Notes: generated from the letters alone by a model not told the origin. DNA of 64,000 bases from Ursus arctos (GCF_023065955.2 NW_026623078.1:9682199-9746198); one strand, 5' to 3'; positions 25,164 through 38,165 are shown, counted from the first letter of the stretch. Made by a program: numbers and translations.

Positions 25164-25444
25164 CTTTTCTTTATCCATTCATCAGTCTATGGACATTTGG
25201 ACTGTTTCCATAATTTGGCCATTGTTGATAATGTTGCTATAAGCATCAGGGTGCACTTGCCCCTTACAATCAGTGTTTTTGTATTCATTTTGTATTCTAC
25301 CAGGTAAGTACCTAGTAGTGCAATTGCTGGGTTGTAGGGTAGCTCTATTTTTAACTTTTGGAGGAACTTCCATACTGTTTTCCAGAGTGGCTGCACCAGC
25401 TTGCATTCCCAAGTGTAGTGTAAGAAAAAAAAATTATAGAATTT
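24693..25444 (-). mobile_element. Carnivoran L1 3' fragment, antisense, 5' truncated
   Basis: A GTTTT/GCTTT-rich tail at 24,711-24,740 is followed by the antisense 3' UTR (TAGTTAACACATAGTGTAAT), an AT repeat at 25,114-25,162, and ORF2 C-terminal sequence ending near CCAGAGTGGCTGCACCAGCT. The flanks 24,693-24,707 and 25,430-25,444 share 12 of 15 bases, a possible imperfect target-site duplication. Confidence 0.85.
25114..25162. repeat. (AT)n microsatellite inside L1
   Basis: About 24 pure AT units directly after the antisense motif ACTGAGTAATATTC, the recurrent repeat-bearing position of L1 3' ends. Confidence 0.95.
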
Positions 25445-26828
25445 TGCTGATATATGCAGGTTTGTTGTCGAACCCGAATATAATTATCAATCTTCAGTAT
25501 CATACATAACATTGTATACTAGAATGCATTTATAAACTAGCTTATGTAACGTTTGAAATTATAAAAAAAGTAATTATAAGCTAGGCATTTCAAGTATACA
25601 CGAAGAAGATATAAAATCTAAGAAACAGTTAAGATGGAGGAGATATTAGGAAATTGGAGTAAAAAAAAGTATGTCTAAGTAAAAAGCTGATTTTGGATCT
25701 CAGCAATTGGATGCATAACTGTTTACAACCAAAGTCATGGAAAGGTATGTTAGAAATATTTTCATATTATATATAGAGATGCTCTGTATGAGCCCAGAAT
25801 TTTCCCTGTCTTCTGAGAAGTGCATTTCAGTTTGGCAAAATAAATGTTCCGCACTGACAGAAGGCTGGAGCGTGGAGAAAGGACACCATCAAAGTATCAC
25901 TACATGTATCAATTTGCATAATTATAGACAATGAAAGAGAAATGGAGGAGAAGTAGCATTATAAACTGTGTATTATGTTAGAAAGTATTGAGAGGACCCA
26001 AAGACTCCATAATATGTACAACCATCTTCCTTACTACTGCCAAAGTGCCTCAGAAAGGCATATAAATGAAAGTCACTTACATCACTCTGATTTCCCTGTA
26101 CATATTTAGAATATATTGTTTGTATTGGAAACAGAATATTGATAAATGTATACAAGGGCTAAAGTAATTTAAAATACCTTGAGGAATTTAAGAGAAATAA
26201 CGTAGTATCAGTAATTACATATTTCAAGAAACAAAAGCTACATAATAGTAAAATTCAAAACAGAAATCTTAACAGGCAATAGAAAATCAAAACTACTTTA
26301 ACATTTAAATATTGTGAGCATTTTTACTATAAACTTTCTAATATTCTAATTTGTTTCAGAAGAATAACTTAAATTTTCCATTCATAATCAATAAAGTGTT
26401 TTTCTTTAAGAATGAATATATTTTCAAGAATAAACAATCATTTAGTAGCAGTCAGTTTAGTGGTGATACTAATAACAGTACTAGTAATAGTTGGAGTAGC
26501 AGCGACCATCACTGAAGAGCTCTGGCCAGTTACTGTGCTGTTAAATAGACACAAGTAAGTTAGAGTGGAGTCTTAATTTAATGCACAAGTTACTGAACTC
26601 CAGAGCAAGCATACTCATCTCTGTGTGAACTCTTATTATTGTCTCTAATTCTACAATTGAAAGCATATTTAATTCTGGACTTTCCAATGGAAAAAAAATA
26701 CCGAAACAAAACAGACAAGTAGAAACTTGGCGTACCTCTAGTGTACCTTCTCTTACCCAGGCAAATATGTAAATTACTAGTGCTTGGATAACATATTGCA
26801 CTTGACGCAATAATTTGGGGTAGGGAAT
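25445..26828. other. Unique AT-rich sequence
   Basis: No recognised gene or repeat. Several frames of about 60-98 codons occur by chance; none has a recognisable domain. Confidence 0.45.
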
Positions 26829-26977
26829 CAAGATCAATAAGTTTCTTCTTTTTTATTATGATATATTAGTCACCATACAGTACAGTACATCATTAGTTTT
26901 TGATGTAGTGTTCCATGATTCATTGTTTGCGTGTAACACTCAGTGTTCCATGCAATAGCAAGATTGATAAATTTCTT
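26829..26977 (-). mobile_element. Very short L1 3' insertion with imperfect 19-bp TSD
   Basis: About 110 bases of antisense L1 3' UTR (TTAGTCACCATACAGTACAG and TGCGTGTAACACTCAGTGTT), the same subfamily as the insertion at 2,839-3,182. The flanks CAAGATCAATAAGTTTCTT (26,829-26,847) and CAAGATTGATAAATTTCTT (26,959-26,977) match at 16 of 19 bases. Confidence 0.85.
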
Positions 26978-29045
26978 AAACATTATTAGAACTGATAATC
27001 TTTGTTAAAAATTTATTCTTTTATTCAAGTCTACCCATCAGTCGTGTATAAAATACATATGTAGGGAAGAATAATCTTAAAATTATGTATACAGAAGAAA
27101 TAATTTTAAGATACAAAATGTAATATATAAGAGTTTATGGTCAAATGCTCTTGTTATTAGAATTAAAGCATAGACTAAATGCAATAATGCAAGTATTGTT
27201 AACTGAATAAGAAGAAAAGAGATGTATTTTAGACTGTCTTGTATAAAGCAGAAAAAATTGGATATTTCTGTCTTCTAAGAATTGTGCAGATTAGAAGTAA
27301 AAATAAAGTATAAATTTTTTGCTGTGAGGAGGATGTTCTTCAAGATTGGACTGGAGAAAATGTATTTTGGAACTTCTGGAAATAATTTAAAAAGATCAGC
27401 TTAGGGATTTGAAAATTACAAAAAGAATAAGTAAGGAAGAACTCATAAAAATCATTTATTGGAATCATGAAAGTGGTTAAATGAGATATTTTCTGTGGCA
27501 GGTTACAATCCCACCCTAGGAAAAGAAGAACTCTGTCTTCTTTAACCCCATTAGCTCCTTGAGTTCTTTTAACACACTTTCGCTATTCAAGTACATTGAG
27601 CAAACAGCATCATAAACAAAATAAGAATAGGAGTAGGAGGAAAAGGAAAAGGGAAGGAGGGCTCTTATCTTTCATTGGTTGACCTATGTCTGATTGTTTC
27701 ACCTCTATCAAGACAGTTACATTAGAAGATTATAGATAAGTGCCATTGACTCATTTACCCCTAAGAGACAAGCAAAGGAGCTGGGCTATACTTACAGTTA
27801 GCTCAACTACTTTTACTAAAGAAAACAGATTTATTAAATAAAATCATTACCTGGGTCATATATTTTTATATACACTAAATAATCTCTCATTCATAGACTA
27901 CTTTAAACAACAAATTCAAATATCTAATAAAATCTTATGTATGTTTTTTTTCCCAAAAAGAAAAAAAATGTGGCAATTATAATAATTTATGTTTTCATAC
28001 ACAGACTGACCAGCAGCACAAGGCTGGCAACAAAGTGAGATAATCCTAAAGAGAACTTTAGGAAATCTGTATAGTATGTGAACCTCTCCCTCTCCGACCA
28101 CTGATGCTCCTCAGAGCTGGACTTCGTGGAGGTAACATTAGAAACACTGCCACATTCGGACTATATTTTAGGACAGCCTCATGGAAACTGATGGACTGAA
28201 ATAATTTGACCATACTGAAATCATCCTGGCCTGGGATATGTGGACTGGCCATCTTGGGCTTTCTCATCACACCAGAATTTCTGCACATAGGATGCTGCTG
28301 TGATGTTGCTGTCACTTTGCAAGTTTGGGTTGGAAAAGTCAGTCTTGTACAGTATTTTGAGTAGCTTCTAAAGTGTGAATGGTGGTTTCTGACTCTTGAA
28401 AACAGGCTGCAGAATATGTATTGCCATATAATTAAAAGTTACTTTTATTAAATAAGCAAGGGTCAAAAGGGTAAATGGGAAGTCTGCCTAACTTTAGACA
28501 CATTGGAGGGGTTCTCAATAGACACTCACACTTGTGGCCAGCTGCATTTGGCTATACTCCCAAAGCCCCCAGAAGTTCTCTTGGACCTCAGGATGCTTTT
28601 AGGAGGACTCACGAGGAGGGTCTGAGAATTTCTGTTTAATTCATTTCCACCTTCTTTCCTTTGCTTTCTACCTCCTTTATCAGTGCCTTATCACACAAAC
28701 CACTTCAAACACATGACACAACAACAACGACCAAAAAAGGAGACATGATAAAACAAATTTACACTCAAGTTCCAATGATAATTTATTTATATGAAGGCAT
28801 AATATTAAAGAGTAAGTAATGAAATGCCACACACATCCAGCACATTTTCTTCTTTGTAAGAAAATAACTGTGGCAGCTTGTAACCTTCAAGGCTTGTTTA
28901 AATCATCTTATAAATGCAACTGACCTCAATTCTTTCCAGTTTAAAAAAGATACGTGATGTATTATACATTTCTATAGTGACTTCATTGTGTTAAAAAAAT
29001 GTGTGATCTTCCATTGTATAATAATAACCATATTACATTTTGTGG
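26978..29045. other. Unique sequence, 2 kb
   Basis: No gene or named repeat is supported. The 28,080-28,320 part is more GC-rich and carries a minus-strand frame of 85 codons without a recognisable domain. A purine-rich patch lies at about 27,626-27,660. Confidence 0.45.
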
Positions 29046-29240
29046 GTATCAGTTTATTATTTATTTAATACTCTCCACAAAATTATTAGTGTTTTTCTTA
29101 TTATTACATTTTAAATATAAGGAAATTAAAAGACAAAAAAGTTAAGTGTCTTCTTGAAGCTCATCAGTCTTGAGTTTGTACATTACAGAGTAAATATTTA
29201 AATCTAGTTGTGTCTGATTCTGGAGCCTTGTTTTAATGAC
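29046..29240 (+). mobile_element. Probable MIR SINE
   Basis: TTATTTATTTAATACTCTCCACAA, then ATATAAGGAAATTAAAAGAC, then GTTAAGTGTCTTCTTGAAGC follow the order of a MIR (usual: CATTTTACAGATGAGGAAACTGAGGC, then TTAAGTAACTTGCCCAAGG). It is diverged. Confidence 0.6.
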
Positions 29241-30720
29241 CATCTATTAATTACAACAATAGATGAGAACTTAAGGATAATATGGAAGTGTAAAGAGGAA
29301 AATAATTAAAATTTTGGTCTTCATGATAAAAGTAACCTCTTTAATTTTAACAAACGGTTCATATATAGAAGCAGAGGATTAATTTTACCAGCTTATCTTT
29401 GGACACTTAAATCCTGTCAAGAACAATTAATTTCCTTATATTCTTGAGAGAGATAAACACAAATAGAACTGTTCACTATACACTTTTGGAAGTTTGAAAT
29501 CCATAATTTTGTCTGTCCTGCATACATTTAAGATCCTATGACTTCAATGTAAGACAAGAAGTTTGTTCTGATACCCTTGGTCAAATTTGGAAATCAGTTG
29601 AATGTCTTGGCAGCTGAAGGCTTATTTTATCCTCAAGGCTATCAGCCACTCTGTAAAGCCAAATTTATTTGTTTTTATTTTTGCGCATTCACTCTAGAAT
29701 GAATTCTATTCCTTTATACAATCTGTTTGAAAAGAAACATAGCTCTAGTTGAGGATGGGAGAAATCGCTTCAACAGGTTTATTTTCCATTAGATTTCCCA
29801 TCTACTGCCTCTCTTTATTCTTACTCTCAACAAAGCCATTTATTAGAAAGGTATAAAAGCTGTCTTTCAAGAACTGAAGATAGAGCAATGCACATTTTTA
29901 TCTGCACAGTGTGTGTCTATCGTGCATGATTAATTGGAGGTTTTACCTATGAACGAAATGATGTAGGAGATTTTGTAAATACTCATTTAATCGTATGAAG
30001 ATCAAAAATGTATGTCTTAGTTCTCATTCCCTACGTGTCTGTTTGTATGTAAATCTCATACTCGGTCCTTGGCAGCTCTTCTCTTTAACCCCTTTGCACT
30101 ACATTTTCTATCTACAAATTCAAAGTGTGTGTGATAGAGGCACTGACTTCAGGAGGCTAGAACTGCTGTTGTAAGCCCGAGGGGCAAGTCAACCTCCAAA
30201 AAAGAAAGAAAATATCTGAAGACCTAAAGCCCCAAAGGAGTTTGACTTATGTATGTATACTACTGAAATGTTATGTATGTCTCTGTCCTAGCTTGATTAA
30301 TGAGAAATTGCCTTAGGTGTTAATTTTGTTTCAATTTGTGTATATTTTGAAAGGTATTAAATGAATTGTTACTGTCATATAGCATTAAACTAATAATTTT
30401 CAAGATGTTATATGGAAGAGATTTGCCCTTTTTTCAAACATCTCATCAAATAAAATTGCCAATAATCAAGAAGAAGTTAATTATTCTATTAGTTATGTAA
30501 TCAGATTTTTATGTATCAAAATTATATATTAAACATAAAAAGTTTATATAATCTTTTCTCTATATTTCCCTTTTCAATAAATGAAAACTTTCTGTGATCT
30601 CACCAATTAAATAATTCTCTAAATATTTCTTATCACAATACTTTTTCTGTCAGAGTCTACAATTTTCCCAACCTAATCCATTCAAGTTGCTAAAATATTC
30701 TTTATATGAATTAAGCAGCG
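29241..30720. other. Unique sequence, 1.5 kb
   Basis: I recognise neither a gene nor a repeat. Because it is free of identifiable repeats, it is a reasonable place to look for conserved non-coding sequence by alignment. Confidence 0.45.
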
Positions 30721-30900
30721 CTTTTCAATACTTACTATTCATAAGATACTGTGGTAAACACTGCAAGGGAGGCAAGTTTTAATATATGATGTCCAACCTT
30801 CAGGTAGTCTGGTAATCTAGTGAGGAAAATAAAGAAATGTACATGAGAAGAAATTAATGCTCAGACCATAAACTATAAGTGATTGTGTGGAAAGTTAAAA
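30721..30900 (+). mobile_element. Possible L2/MIR-like ancient repeat
   Basis: The phrase ACTATTCATAAGATACTGTG followed by a segment with GTAGTCTGGTAATCTAGTGAG recalls a mammalian-wide repeat tail (usual: ACTATGTGCCAGGCACTGTT ... GAGCTTACAGTCTAGTG). Weak. Confidence 0.4.
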
Positions 30901-31493
30901 TGCCTTCTTTGAATCACTTTTTTCCATCATGTACCTTCAGTTTTACTGCCAACCATTCCATAGGTCTCATTTGTGTGCATTTATTGTTGTCATTTCTATT
31001 TCCCTTCTTTTCATGTTTCATCTAACCAACATTTGCATACAGAATAATTGTCCAATAAGAGCAATTTTATTGTAGACTCCTGGAGCTGAAATTTGTCTTA
31101 ACACTCACTTAGAAACTGTTTCTTGCTCATCCTTGTATTTACTCCGCACTTAAAACAGAAATTATCACATGGTAGAAACAGTTATTTTCATTTGCTGAAT
31201 TGGGTGGCTAAGGTTCTTTTCCCCTCCATAACATTTTCTGTGATTCTCCCTCATTTTCAAAATGTTCTCAAAATTATGAGACTAAAGTTTGAGGTCCATT
31301 ATTATATGTGTTCAATTATCCTTATCAACCTTATCTGATATGACTTCATAGAATCACTCTGCCATTTCAACCAAATCATTGTCTTCGTTATCCCTGGAAT
31401 ATACTATTTACCTTTTATAGTCTTTGACCTTCTCCACACACTGTTAAATCTAATGAAGTCTCGCCTGTCCTTCAGCAGAAAAAAAAAAAAAAG
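30901..31493. other. Mostly unique; possible decayed L2 at 31,065-31,205
   Basis: TGTAGACTCCTGGAGCTGAA to TCATTTGCTGAATTGGG has the order of an L2 3' end, but divergence is too high for confidence. No gene is seen. Confidence 0.35.
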
Positions 31494-32035
31494 AATGTTT
31501 GTGGTATACACACACATACACACACATGCACTGGAATATTATTCAGCCACGAGAAAAAAAGGAAGTCATGTCATTAGCAATAACTAGGATGGACTTTGAT
31601 GTTATTATGCTAAATGTGTTAGAGAAACACAAATACTGTATTGTCTCACTTACATGTGGAATCTGCAAAGCCAATCTGATTGAAACAGAGTAGAATGGTA
31701 ATTACCAGAGCCTGGGGGGTAGGGAAATTGGGGAGATGTTGGCCAAAGATACAAACTTGCTCTTAGAAGGTGAATAAGCTCTGAGGATTGAATGCACAGC
31801 ATTGTGATTATAGTTAACAATACTTTTTTTTTTGTATTTTTGAAAGGTACAGTAAATCTTAAAAGTTCTCACCACAATAAGAATAGTAATTATGTGACAT
31901 GATAGTTGTCTTAGCTAACATTATGTTGATAATCATATTGAAATATTCCAAGTATTTCAAATCAACTTGTGTACACCTTAAACTTACACAATGTTACTTG
32001 TCAAGTATATCTCAATTTAAAAAGGATGCTTGTAA
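31494..32035 (+). mobile_element. Old L1 3' end, sense
   Basis: GGAATATTATTCAGCCACGA, TATTATGCTAAATGTG, CTCACTTACATGTGGAATCT and then the long 3' UTR (GAATGGTAATTACCAGAGCC ... GTACACCTTAAACTTACACA) give the L1MA/L1MB-type order. A CA-rich stretch at 31,507-31,529 occupies the recurrent repeat position. Confidence 0.82.
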
Positions 32036-32470
32036 AGGATTGTTGAATGAATGAGAATCTTCAGATAATTTCTGTGAAGCTGAAAGAATTCTGAGTAGCA
32101 TCTATTAATTTAGTAGAGACATGTCAACACTTATTCATCAATTGATTTGTTTTAATTATTATTAATCAAAGCCTTACTATTCGCAAAATTCTCAAGATTC
32201 AGAAATTAATAAAATAGATATGACCTCTGTTTTCACAGACTTACAGTCTAATGGGAAAGACATTGAATGAATAAGCACATGGAATGTCTATAACAATCTT
32301 CACTTTCCTACATAGCTCTTATAATTGTATTCCTTTAAAAAAAAGTTTATTGTTTTAATTTGATGTTCTCTAATTCCAGCAAAATGAACATTTTAAAATT
32401 AATAATTAATTGATGATTTTATTTTTGTAAGCAAATAAGGATTTATCTTTGTAATTTATTACTCTTTTTC
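32036..32470. other. Unassigned; possible ancient repeat at 32,130-32,270
   Basis: The CACAGACTTACAGTCTAATG phrase at about 32,236-32,255 resembles the same mammalian-wide repeat tail noted at 30,721-30,900. No gene. Confidence 0.35.
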
Positions 32471-32944
32471 CCAGCTTCAATGATATATATATGACATATA
32501 ATATTGGGAAAGTTTAAGGTGTAAAACCTGTTCATTTTATACATATTTAGTGTTCGCCAACACCATCATCGTGTCACATAATGACCATTTCTTTTTTGTT
32601 GTAAGAACATTTAAGACTTACTCTTTGAGCAACTTTCAAGTATATAATAGGGTACCATTAACTAAAATCACTATTCTGTACATTAAAACCCCAGAATTTA
32701 TTCATCTTGTAACAGGAAGTTTGTTCCCCTTAAATAACTCCCAATTTCCCCCAAGTCCCAGCCCCTGAAAACCTCCATTATAGTTTCTTTATCTACGACT
32801 TGATTTTTAGAATCCACATATAATTTAGCTCGTACAGTATTTGTCTTTCTCTCTGACTTATTTCACTTAGTTTAGTGTAATAAAAATACAACCTTGTTGT
32901 TGCAAATGGCAAAATTTCCTTCCTTCTCCTGGATGAATAATATT

Positions 32945-33040
32945 TCTCTCTTGCTCTCACTCTCTCACTCTCTCTGGCTCTCTCTCCCTCTTGCTCTCTC
33001 TGGCTCTCTCTCCCTCTTGCTCTCTCTGGCTCTCTCTCTA
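32945..33040. repeat. 26-bp period CT-rich minisatellite inside L1
   Basis: TGGCTC recurs at 32,975, 33,001 and 33,027, a 26-base period, each unit made of CTCTCTCTGGCTCTCTCTCC plus CTCTTG. The array replaces the short TATATA stretch of the L1 3' end. The Arg/Glu/Ser-rich minus-strand frame across it is a repeat artefact. Confidence 0.9.
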
Positions 33041-34009
33041 CCATTTTTACATATATATATAAACCATTCATCTATTGTTGGAGTTAGATCATTTCCATAT
33101 GTTCGGTATTATGGATAATAGCCATGCAATGAACATGGACATGTAGATGTCTTTTTGATACCCTGTTTTCATTACCTTTGGATATCTATACAGAAGTGGG
33201 ATCGCTGGATCATATAGTAATTTTATTTTTGATTTTGGGGAAACCTTCATACAGTTTTGTAGCTGTAACAACTTTCATTTCCACCAACAGTGCACAAGTG
33301 TTTCCTTTTCTCCACATCTTCACCAATACTTGCTATCTTTCATCTTTTTGAAGATAGCTATTCTGATAGGTGTAAGGTAATAGATACCTCAGTGGTTTTG
33401 ATTTGCATTTCCCTGATGATTAGTGATGTTGTACACCTTTTCTTATACCTGTTGGCCATTTGTATGTGTTCTTTAGAAAAATGTCTATTCAATTTCTTTG
33501 TCCATTTTTAATGAGTGTTTTTTTTTTTTTGCTATAGAGTTGTATAAGATCTTATATATTTCCCTACTAACTCCTTATAAGATATATGATTTGTAAATAT
33601 TTTCTCCTGTTCCATAGGTTGCCTTTTCAGTTTGTTGATGGTTTCTTTTGCTGTGCAACTTTTTAGTTTAACGTAGTCCCACTTCTTTATTTTTGCTTTT
33701 TCTGCCTCTGCTTTTGGTGTTAAATCAAAAAAAAAAAAAAGAAAGAGAGAAAAGAAAAAGAAAAAAAATCATTTTCAAGACCAATGTCAAGGGAACTTTC
33801 TCCCTAGGTTTTATTCCAGAAGCTTTGAGTTGATTTTTATGTAAAATATAAGATAAATATCCCCTTTCACTTATTTGCGCATGGCTATCCAGTTTTCCCA
33901 GCACAATTTATTAGAGAAACTATCATTTTCCCATTGTATATTCTTGACTCCCTTGCCATAAATTAATTAATCACATTTTTGTGGGCTTATGTCTGTGCTG
34001 TCTTTTCTC

Positions 34010-34229
34010 TTCCATTAATTTCTTTCTTTCTTTTTTTTTTTAAAGATTTATTTATTTATTTATTTATTTGACAGAGAGAGAGAGAGCCAGCGAGAAAGGG
34101 AACACAGGCAGGGGGAGTGGGAGAAGAAGAAGCAGGCTTCCAGCGGAGGAGCCTGATGTGGGGCTAGATTCCAGAACACCGGGATCACGCTCTGAGCAGA
34201 AGGCAGACGCCCTTGTTCCATTAATTTCT
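34010..34229 (-). mobile_element. Can-SINE, antisense, bear-type, with 14-bp TSD
   Basis: A T-run, TAAAGATTTATTTATT and GACAGAGAGAGAGAGAGCCAGC are followed by GAAGCAGGCTTCCAGCGGAGG, the bear-type middle. The head is missing beyond GGCAGACGCCC, so the copy is 5' truncated. TTCCATTAATTTCT is at 34,010-34,023 and 34,216-34,229, a perfect target-site duplication. Confidence 0.92.
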
Positions 34230-36650
34230 GTGCTTGTTTTTATGCAATACCATACTATTTTGATGACTATAGCTTTGTAATACATCTTAAAATCAGAGTG
34301 TGATGCTTCCAACTTTGTTTTTTCTTACCATTGTTTGGCTGTTTGGGTTTTCTATGGTTCCAAACAAATTTTAGAATTTTTAAAAAATTTCTGTCAAATA
34401 CGCCATTGTAATTTTCATGGAGATTGCACAGAGTCTGTGTATCACTTTAGGTAATATGGACATTTTAACAATATTAATTCTTCTAATCCATGAGAGTGGA
34501 CTGTATTTCCATTTATTTGTGTCTTCAACTTCTTTCATCAATATCTGTAGTTCCCAGTGTACATTTTTTTTACTTCTTTGGTTAAATGTATTCCTAAGTA
34601 TTTAGGAATGCATACTTGGCCTCAAAAATTGTTGGGAAGTATTCTCAACTCTTATTTTTTTGGGAGAGTTTGAGAAGGATTGGGATTATGTCTTCTTTAA
34701 ATGATTGCTAGAATTTGCCAGTTGAAGCCATCTGGTCCTGAATTTGTTTGTTGGGAGGTTTTTAATTATTGACTCAATTTTCTTACTACTAATCAGTCTG
34801 TTCAGATTTTCTATTTCATTTTATTTCTCTAGGAATTTATCCATCTCTTCTAGGCTGTACATTTTGTTAATACATAGTTGTTGATAAAAGTCTCTTATTA
34901 TCTTTCCATTTGTGTGATATCAGCTTCTTTAGCTCCTCTTTCATGTATGATTTCATTCACTCGAGTCTCCTTTTTTGTCTTCCTAAGTCTAGCTAAAGGT
35001 TTGTCTATTTTGTTTATTTAAAAAAAAAACAGCTCTTAGTTTCACTGATTGTTTTTATTGTTTTTCTGATCTCTACTTCATTTGCTTCTGCTCTGATCTT
35101 TGTTATTTCCTTCATTCTACTAACTTTGGGCTTAGTTTTTCTTCTTTTCTAGCTTCTTGAGAAATAGGTTGTTACTAGAGATCTTTTTCCTCAATATCAG
35201 TGTTTATGATTGTAAACTTCCCTATTAGATCTCAGTTTGCTACATAAGTATTGGTATTTTGTATTTTCATATTTATTTGTCTTAATATACTTTTTTATTT
35301 TTTTTTATTTTTCTTTGACTCATTGACTGTCCAAGAGCATGTTTTATTTTGTTTTGTTTTTAAGAGCATGTTTTTAATATCCACATAATTGTGAATTTTC
35401 AGTTTTCTTCTTACAATTTATTCTAGTTTTATACCATTATGATTGGAAAAGATGCTTGATATGATTTCAATCTACCTATATTTCTTAGACTTTTTTTGTG
35501 GCCTAACATGATCTATCCTGGAGAATGTTCCATTTATGCTTAAGAAAAAAGTATATTCTTTTCTCTTGGATGGAATATTTTATAAATGTCTATTTGGTCC
35601 ATCTGATCTAATGTATAGTTTAAGTCCAATGTTTCCTTACTGATTTTCTGATTAGATTATCTATCTGTTGTTGAAGTAAGGTATTGGAGTTCTCTACTAT
35701 TATTGTATTACAGTCATTCTCTATCTTCAGATCTATTAATATTTACTGTATATATTTAGTTGATCCCATGTTGTTTGTATAAATATTTACTAATGTTATA
35801 TCCTCTTGACGAATTGAGTCTTTTACCATTATATAATGAACTTCTTTGTCTCTCATTGCTGTCTTTGCCTAAAGTCTATTTTGTCTGAAATAAGTATAGC
35901 TACCCGTTTTCTTTCAGTTTCCACATGCATAGGGTATCTTTTTCCATTACATCATTCAGTCTGTTTGTCCTTAAAGTTGAGGTGAATCTCATTTAGGCAG
36001 CATATTGAGAGAATTTAGTCTATTTGCATTTAAGATCATTTTTTATAGGTCTGAATTACTATTGCCATTTTGTCTTTTTATTTGTAATCTCTTTGTTCTC
36101 TTGTACTTCTCTTGTCCTCTTCCCTTGTGATTTCATTTTTGTGCAGTGAATGCTTTGATTCATTTCTCTTTATTTTTTTTTCTATAGACTATATGTTTTG
36201 TTGTTACCATGAGGCTTATATAAAACATCTTTTATTTACAACAGTCTATTTTAAGATATAACAAGTTAGATTCAAACACATACAAAAGCTATACATTTTT
36301 ACCTTCTCCTACACATATTTTATGAATTTAAAGTCACAATTTCCATCTTTCCACATTGGTATCCTTTAACAAATTATTGTAGTGCTAGTTGTTTTTAATA
36401 CTTTTGTCTTTTAACATTCATACTAGAGTTATGAGTGATTTATCCACCACCATTACAACATTAGAGTATACTGAATTTAACTATATATTTACTTTTACCA
36501 GTGATTTTTATACTTTTATGTTTTCCTATTACTAATTTATGTTCTTTTGTTTCAGCTTAAAGAACTCCCTTTAACATTTCTGTTAAGGTAGGTCTCACAG
36601 TGATGAACTCCTTCAGCTTTTGTTTCTCTAGAAAATACTTTCTCTCTCCT

Positions 36651-37745
36651 GCTTGTGGGGAGCAAGGTGAGACAACCCTGCACAGAGGACAGCACACCTG
36701 GAGAGGGTCTTGCAAGGTAATTGTATAAGATTAGTCATCAAGAAAATGTTGGGGAAAGGGCTGGCAATGAGTGCTATCACCATTTCAGATATACATTCTT
36801 TGAAAATATTCTTGCATTTGTCACCCAGAAGGTATTCCTATGCCTGAAATATGATTTTGTCACCTCCCTAAGCCACATTAAGTTGGGGTGAGTTCATGAT
36901 CTTTTCATTAAATGCTAAGAAATTTAAATTTTATAGTGCAAGTGATAAAAGGACTTTAATATTTTAAGGTAGGGGAATCACGTGAATTGGAACAATAATT
37001 CTGGTAATCATCCAAAAAGTTAGATGGGAAATGAAAGCATCAAGAATAGCACCTGTTAGGAAGATGGAGAGTGATTAGGGAAATGGAGGTGAGGAAATGA
37101 ATCTCCTTGGAAATCCAGGAAGCTAAGTGGAGAGAACTTGGTGGCTAAAATAATGTGAGAAGTATTATGTTTTCTAATTTAAGCAATTAAAACTTTTAAT
37201 CATGAGTGAAATTGTGATAGAGGAAAGGGTATAAGGTATAGGAAATAGTGGGTTTCATTCAGATTATATAAAATATAAAGTATTTATTCAACTTCTGGTT
37301 GAACTATGGTGTAATAATAGTAAGCATACAAATATATCTACAACCATAATAATAACCACCTCAGGCAAGATAAATGCCAGCATACTAAATTTTCCAATAA
37401 AAAAGGAGAATTAAGAATGTCTACATGACTAATTTTTAGCCACATTTCTATAAAGACTTCTAATCCCAAACTAATTGTTCTGCCTGCTAACTTGCCAGTG
37501 GGTTTGGGGATTGCACAGCCTTTCAAAGCAGCAAAATGACTCTCACATACTGATTAGAGAAAAGCATTCTGCTCCTCCATGTCTACATACATCTCTTGGT
37601 ATTCTTTCAAGTCCATGCCTTTAATACTGTAGTTAGTTCACAATGAGTAACTATAACATCTTGGACTTCTCCCCTGAGTGGTTCTAGGCTTCACAGATAC
37701 ATCTCCAGTGGTCTGAATGATATCTTCTTTTGTATATTGCTTTGG
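36651..37745. other. Unique sequence
   Basis: No gene or repeat is recognised between the L1 5' end and a repeat-like block downstream. Confidence 0.45.
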
Positions 37746-38165
37746 TTAGGCTTTATTTTCTTATGCATTGCGGAAACATCAACTCCAGATGGCTTAGGCA
37801 ATAAAGGACTACACATCAGAGTTAGGAACAGCTTCAGGGTTGGTTTGATTCAGCAGTTCAACAGTAACACAGAGACCTAATTTCTTTCTGTCTCTCACCC
37901 AGCTTTTCTTAAGACTGGTTTCCCCTTACGGTCACAAGATGAATGCTAGCAATTACCTTGGCTTTCTACTTTGTCTTTGGGGAGAAAAATTTGCATTTAT
38001 TCTCTCTCACAGCAGTGGAAAAGTGCTAAGGCCTTTGCAACATGACTTTATCTTGTCCTATTTCAATGTCTCTTGGACAGGCTCCCAGTCTGCCAGCAGT
38101 CATGCTTCTTGGACAAATGAGAGCCTTGTATTCCTGAGAGGAAGATGTCTTCAGTAGACACTCAC
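37746..38165. mobile_element. Ancient interspersed repeat, family not named
   Basis: GGAAACATCAACTCCAGATGG, CTTCAGGGTTGGTTTGATTC and GGTTTCCCCTTACGGTCACA followed by AGATGAATGCTAGCAATT form a series I associate with an old mammalian-wide repeat, but I cannot name it reliably. The 72-codon plus-strand frame here is probably chance. Confidence 0.4.

Larger units (their letters stand above)
32471..36650 (-). mobile_element. Long ancient L1 (L1MA/L1MB-like), antisense
   Basis: The minus-strand L1 3' end is at about 32,471. Antisense hallmarks follow in order: GACTTATTTCACTTAG (32,857-32,872), ATTTGCATTTCCCTGATGAT (about 33,401-33,420), ORF2 reverse-transcriptase and endonuclease regions, and near 36,600 the old L1 5' part (TGATGAACTCCTTCAGCTTT). 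It ends at about 36,650. A Can-SINE (34,024-34,215) and a CT-rich minisatellite (32,945-33,040) interrupt it. All frames are broken. Confidence 0.8.
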
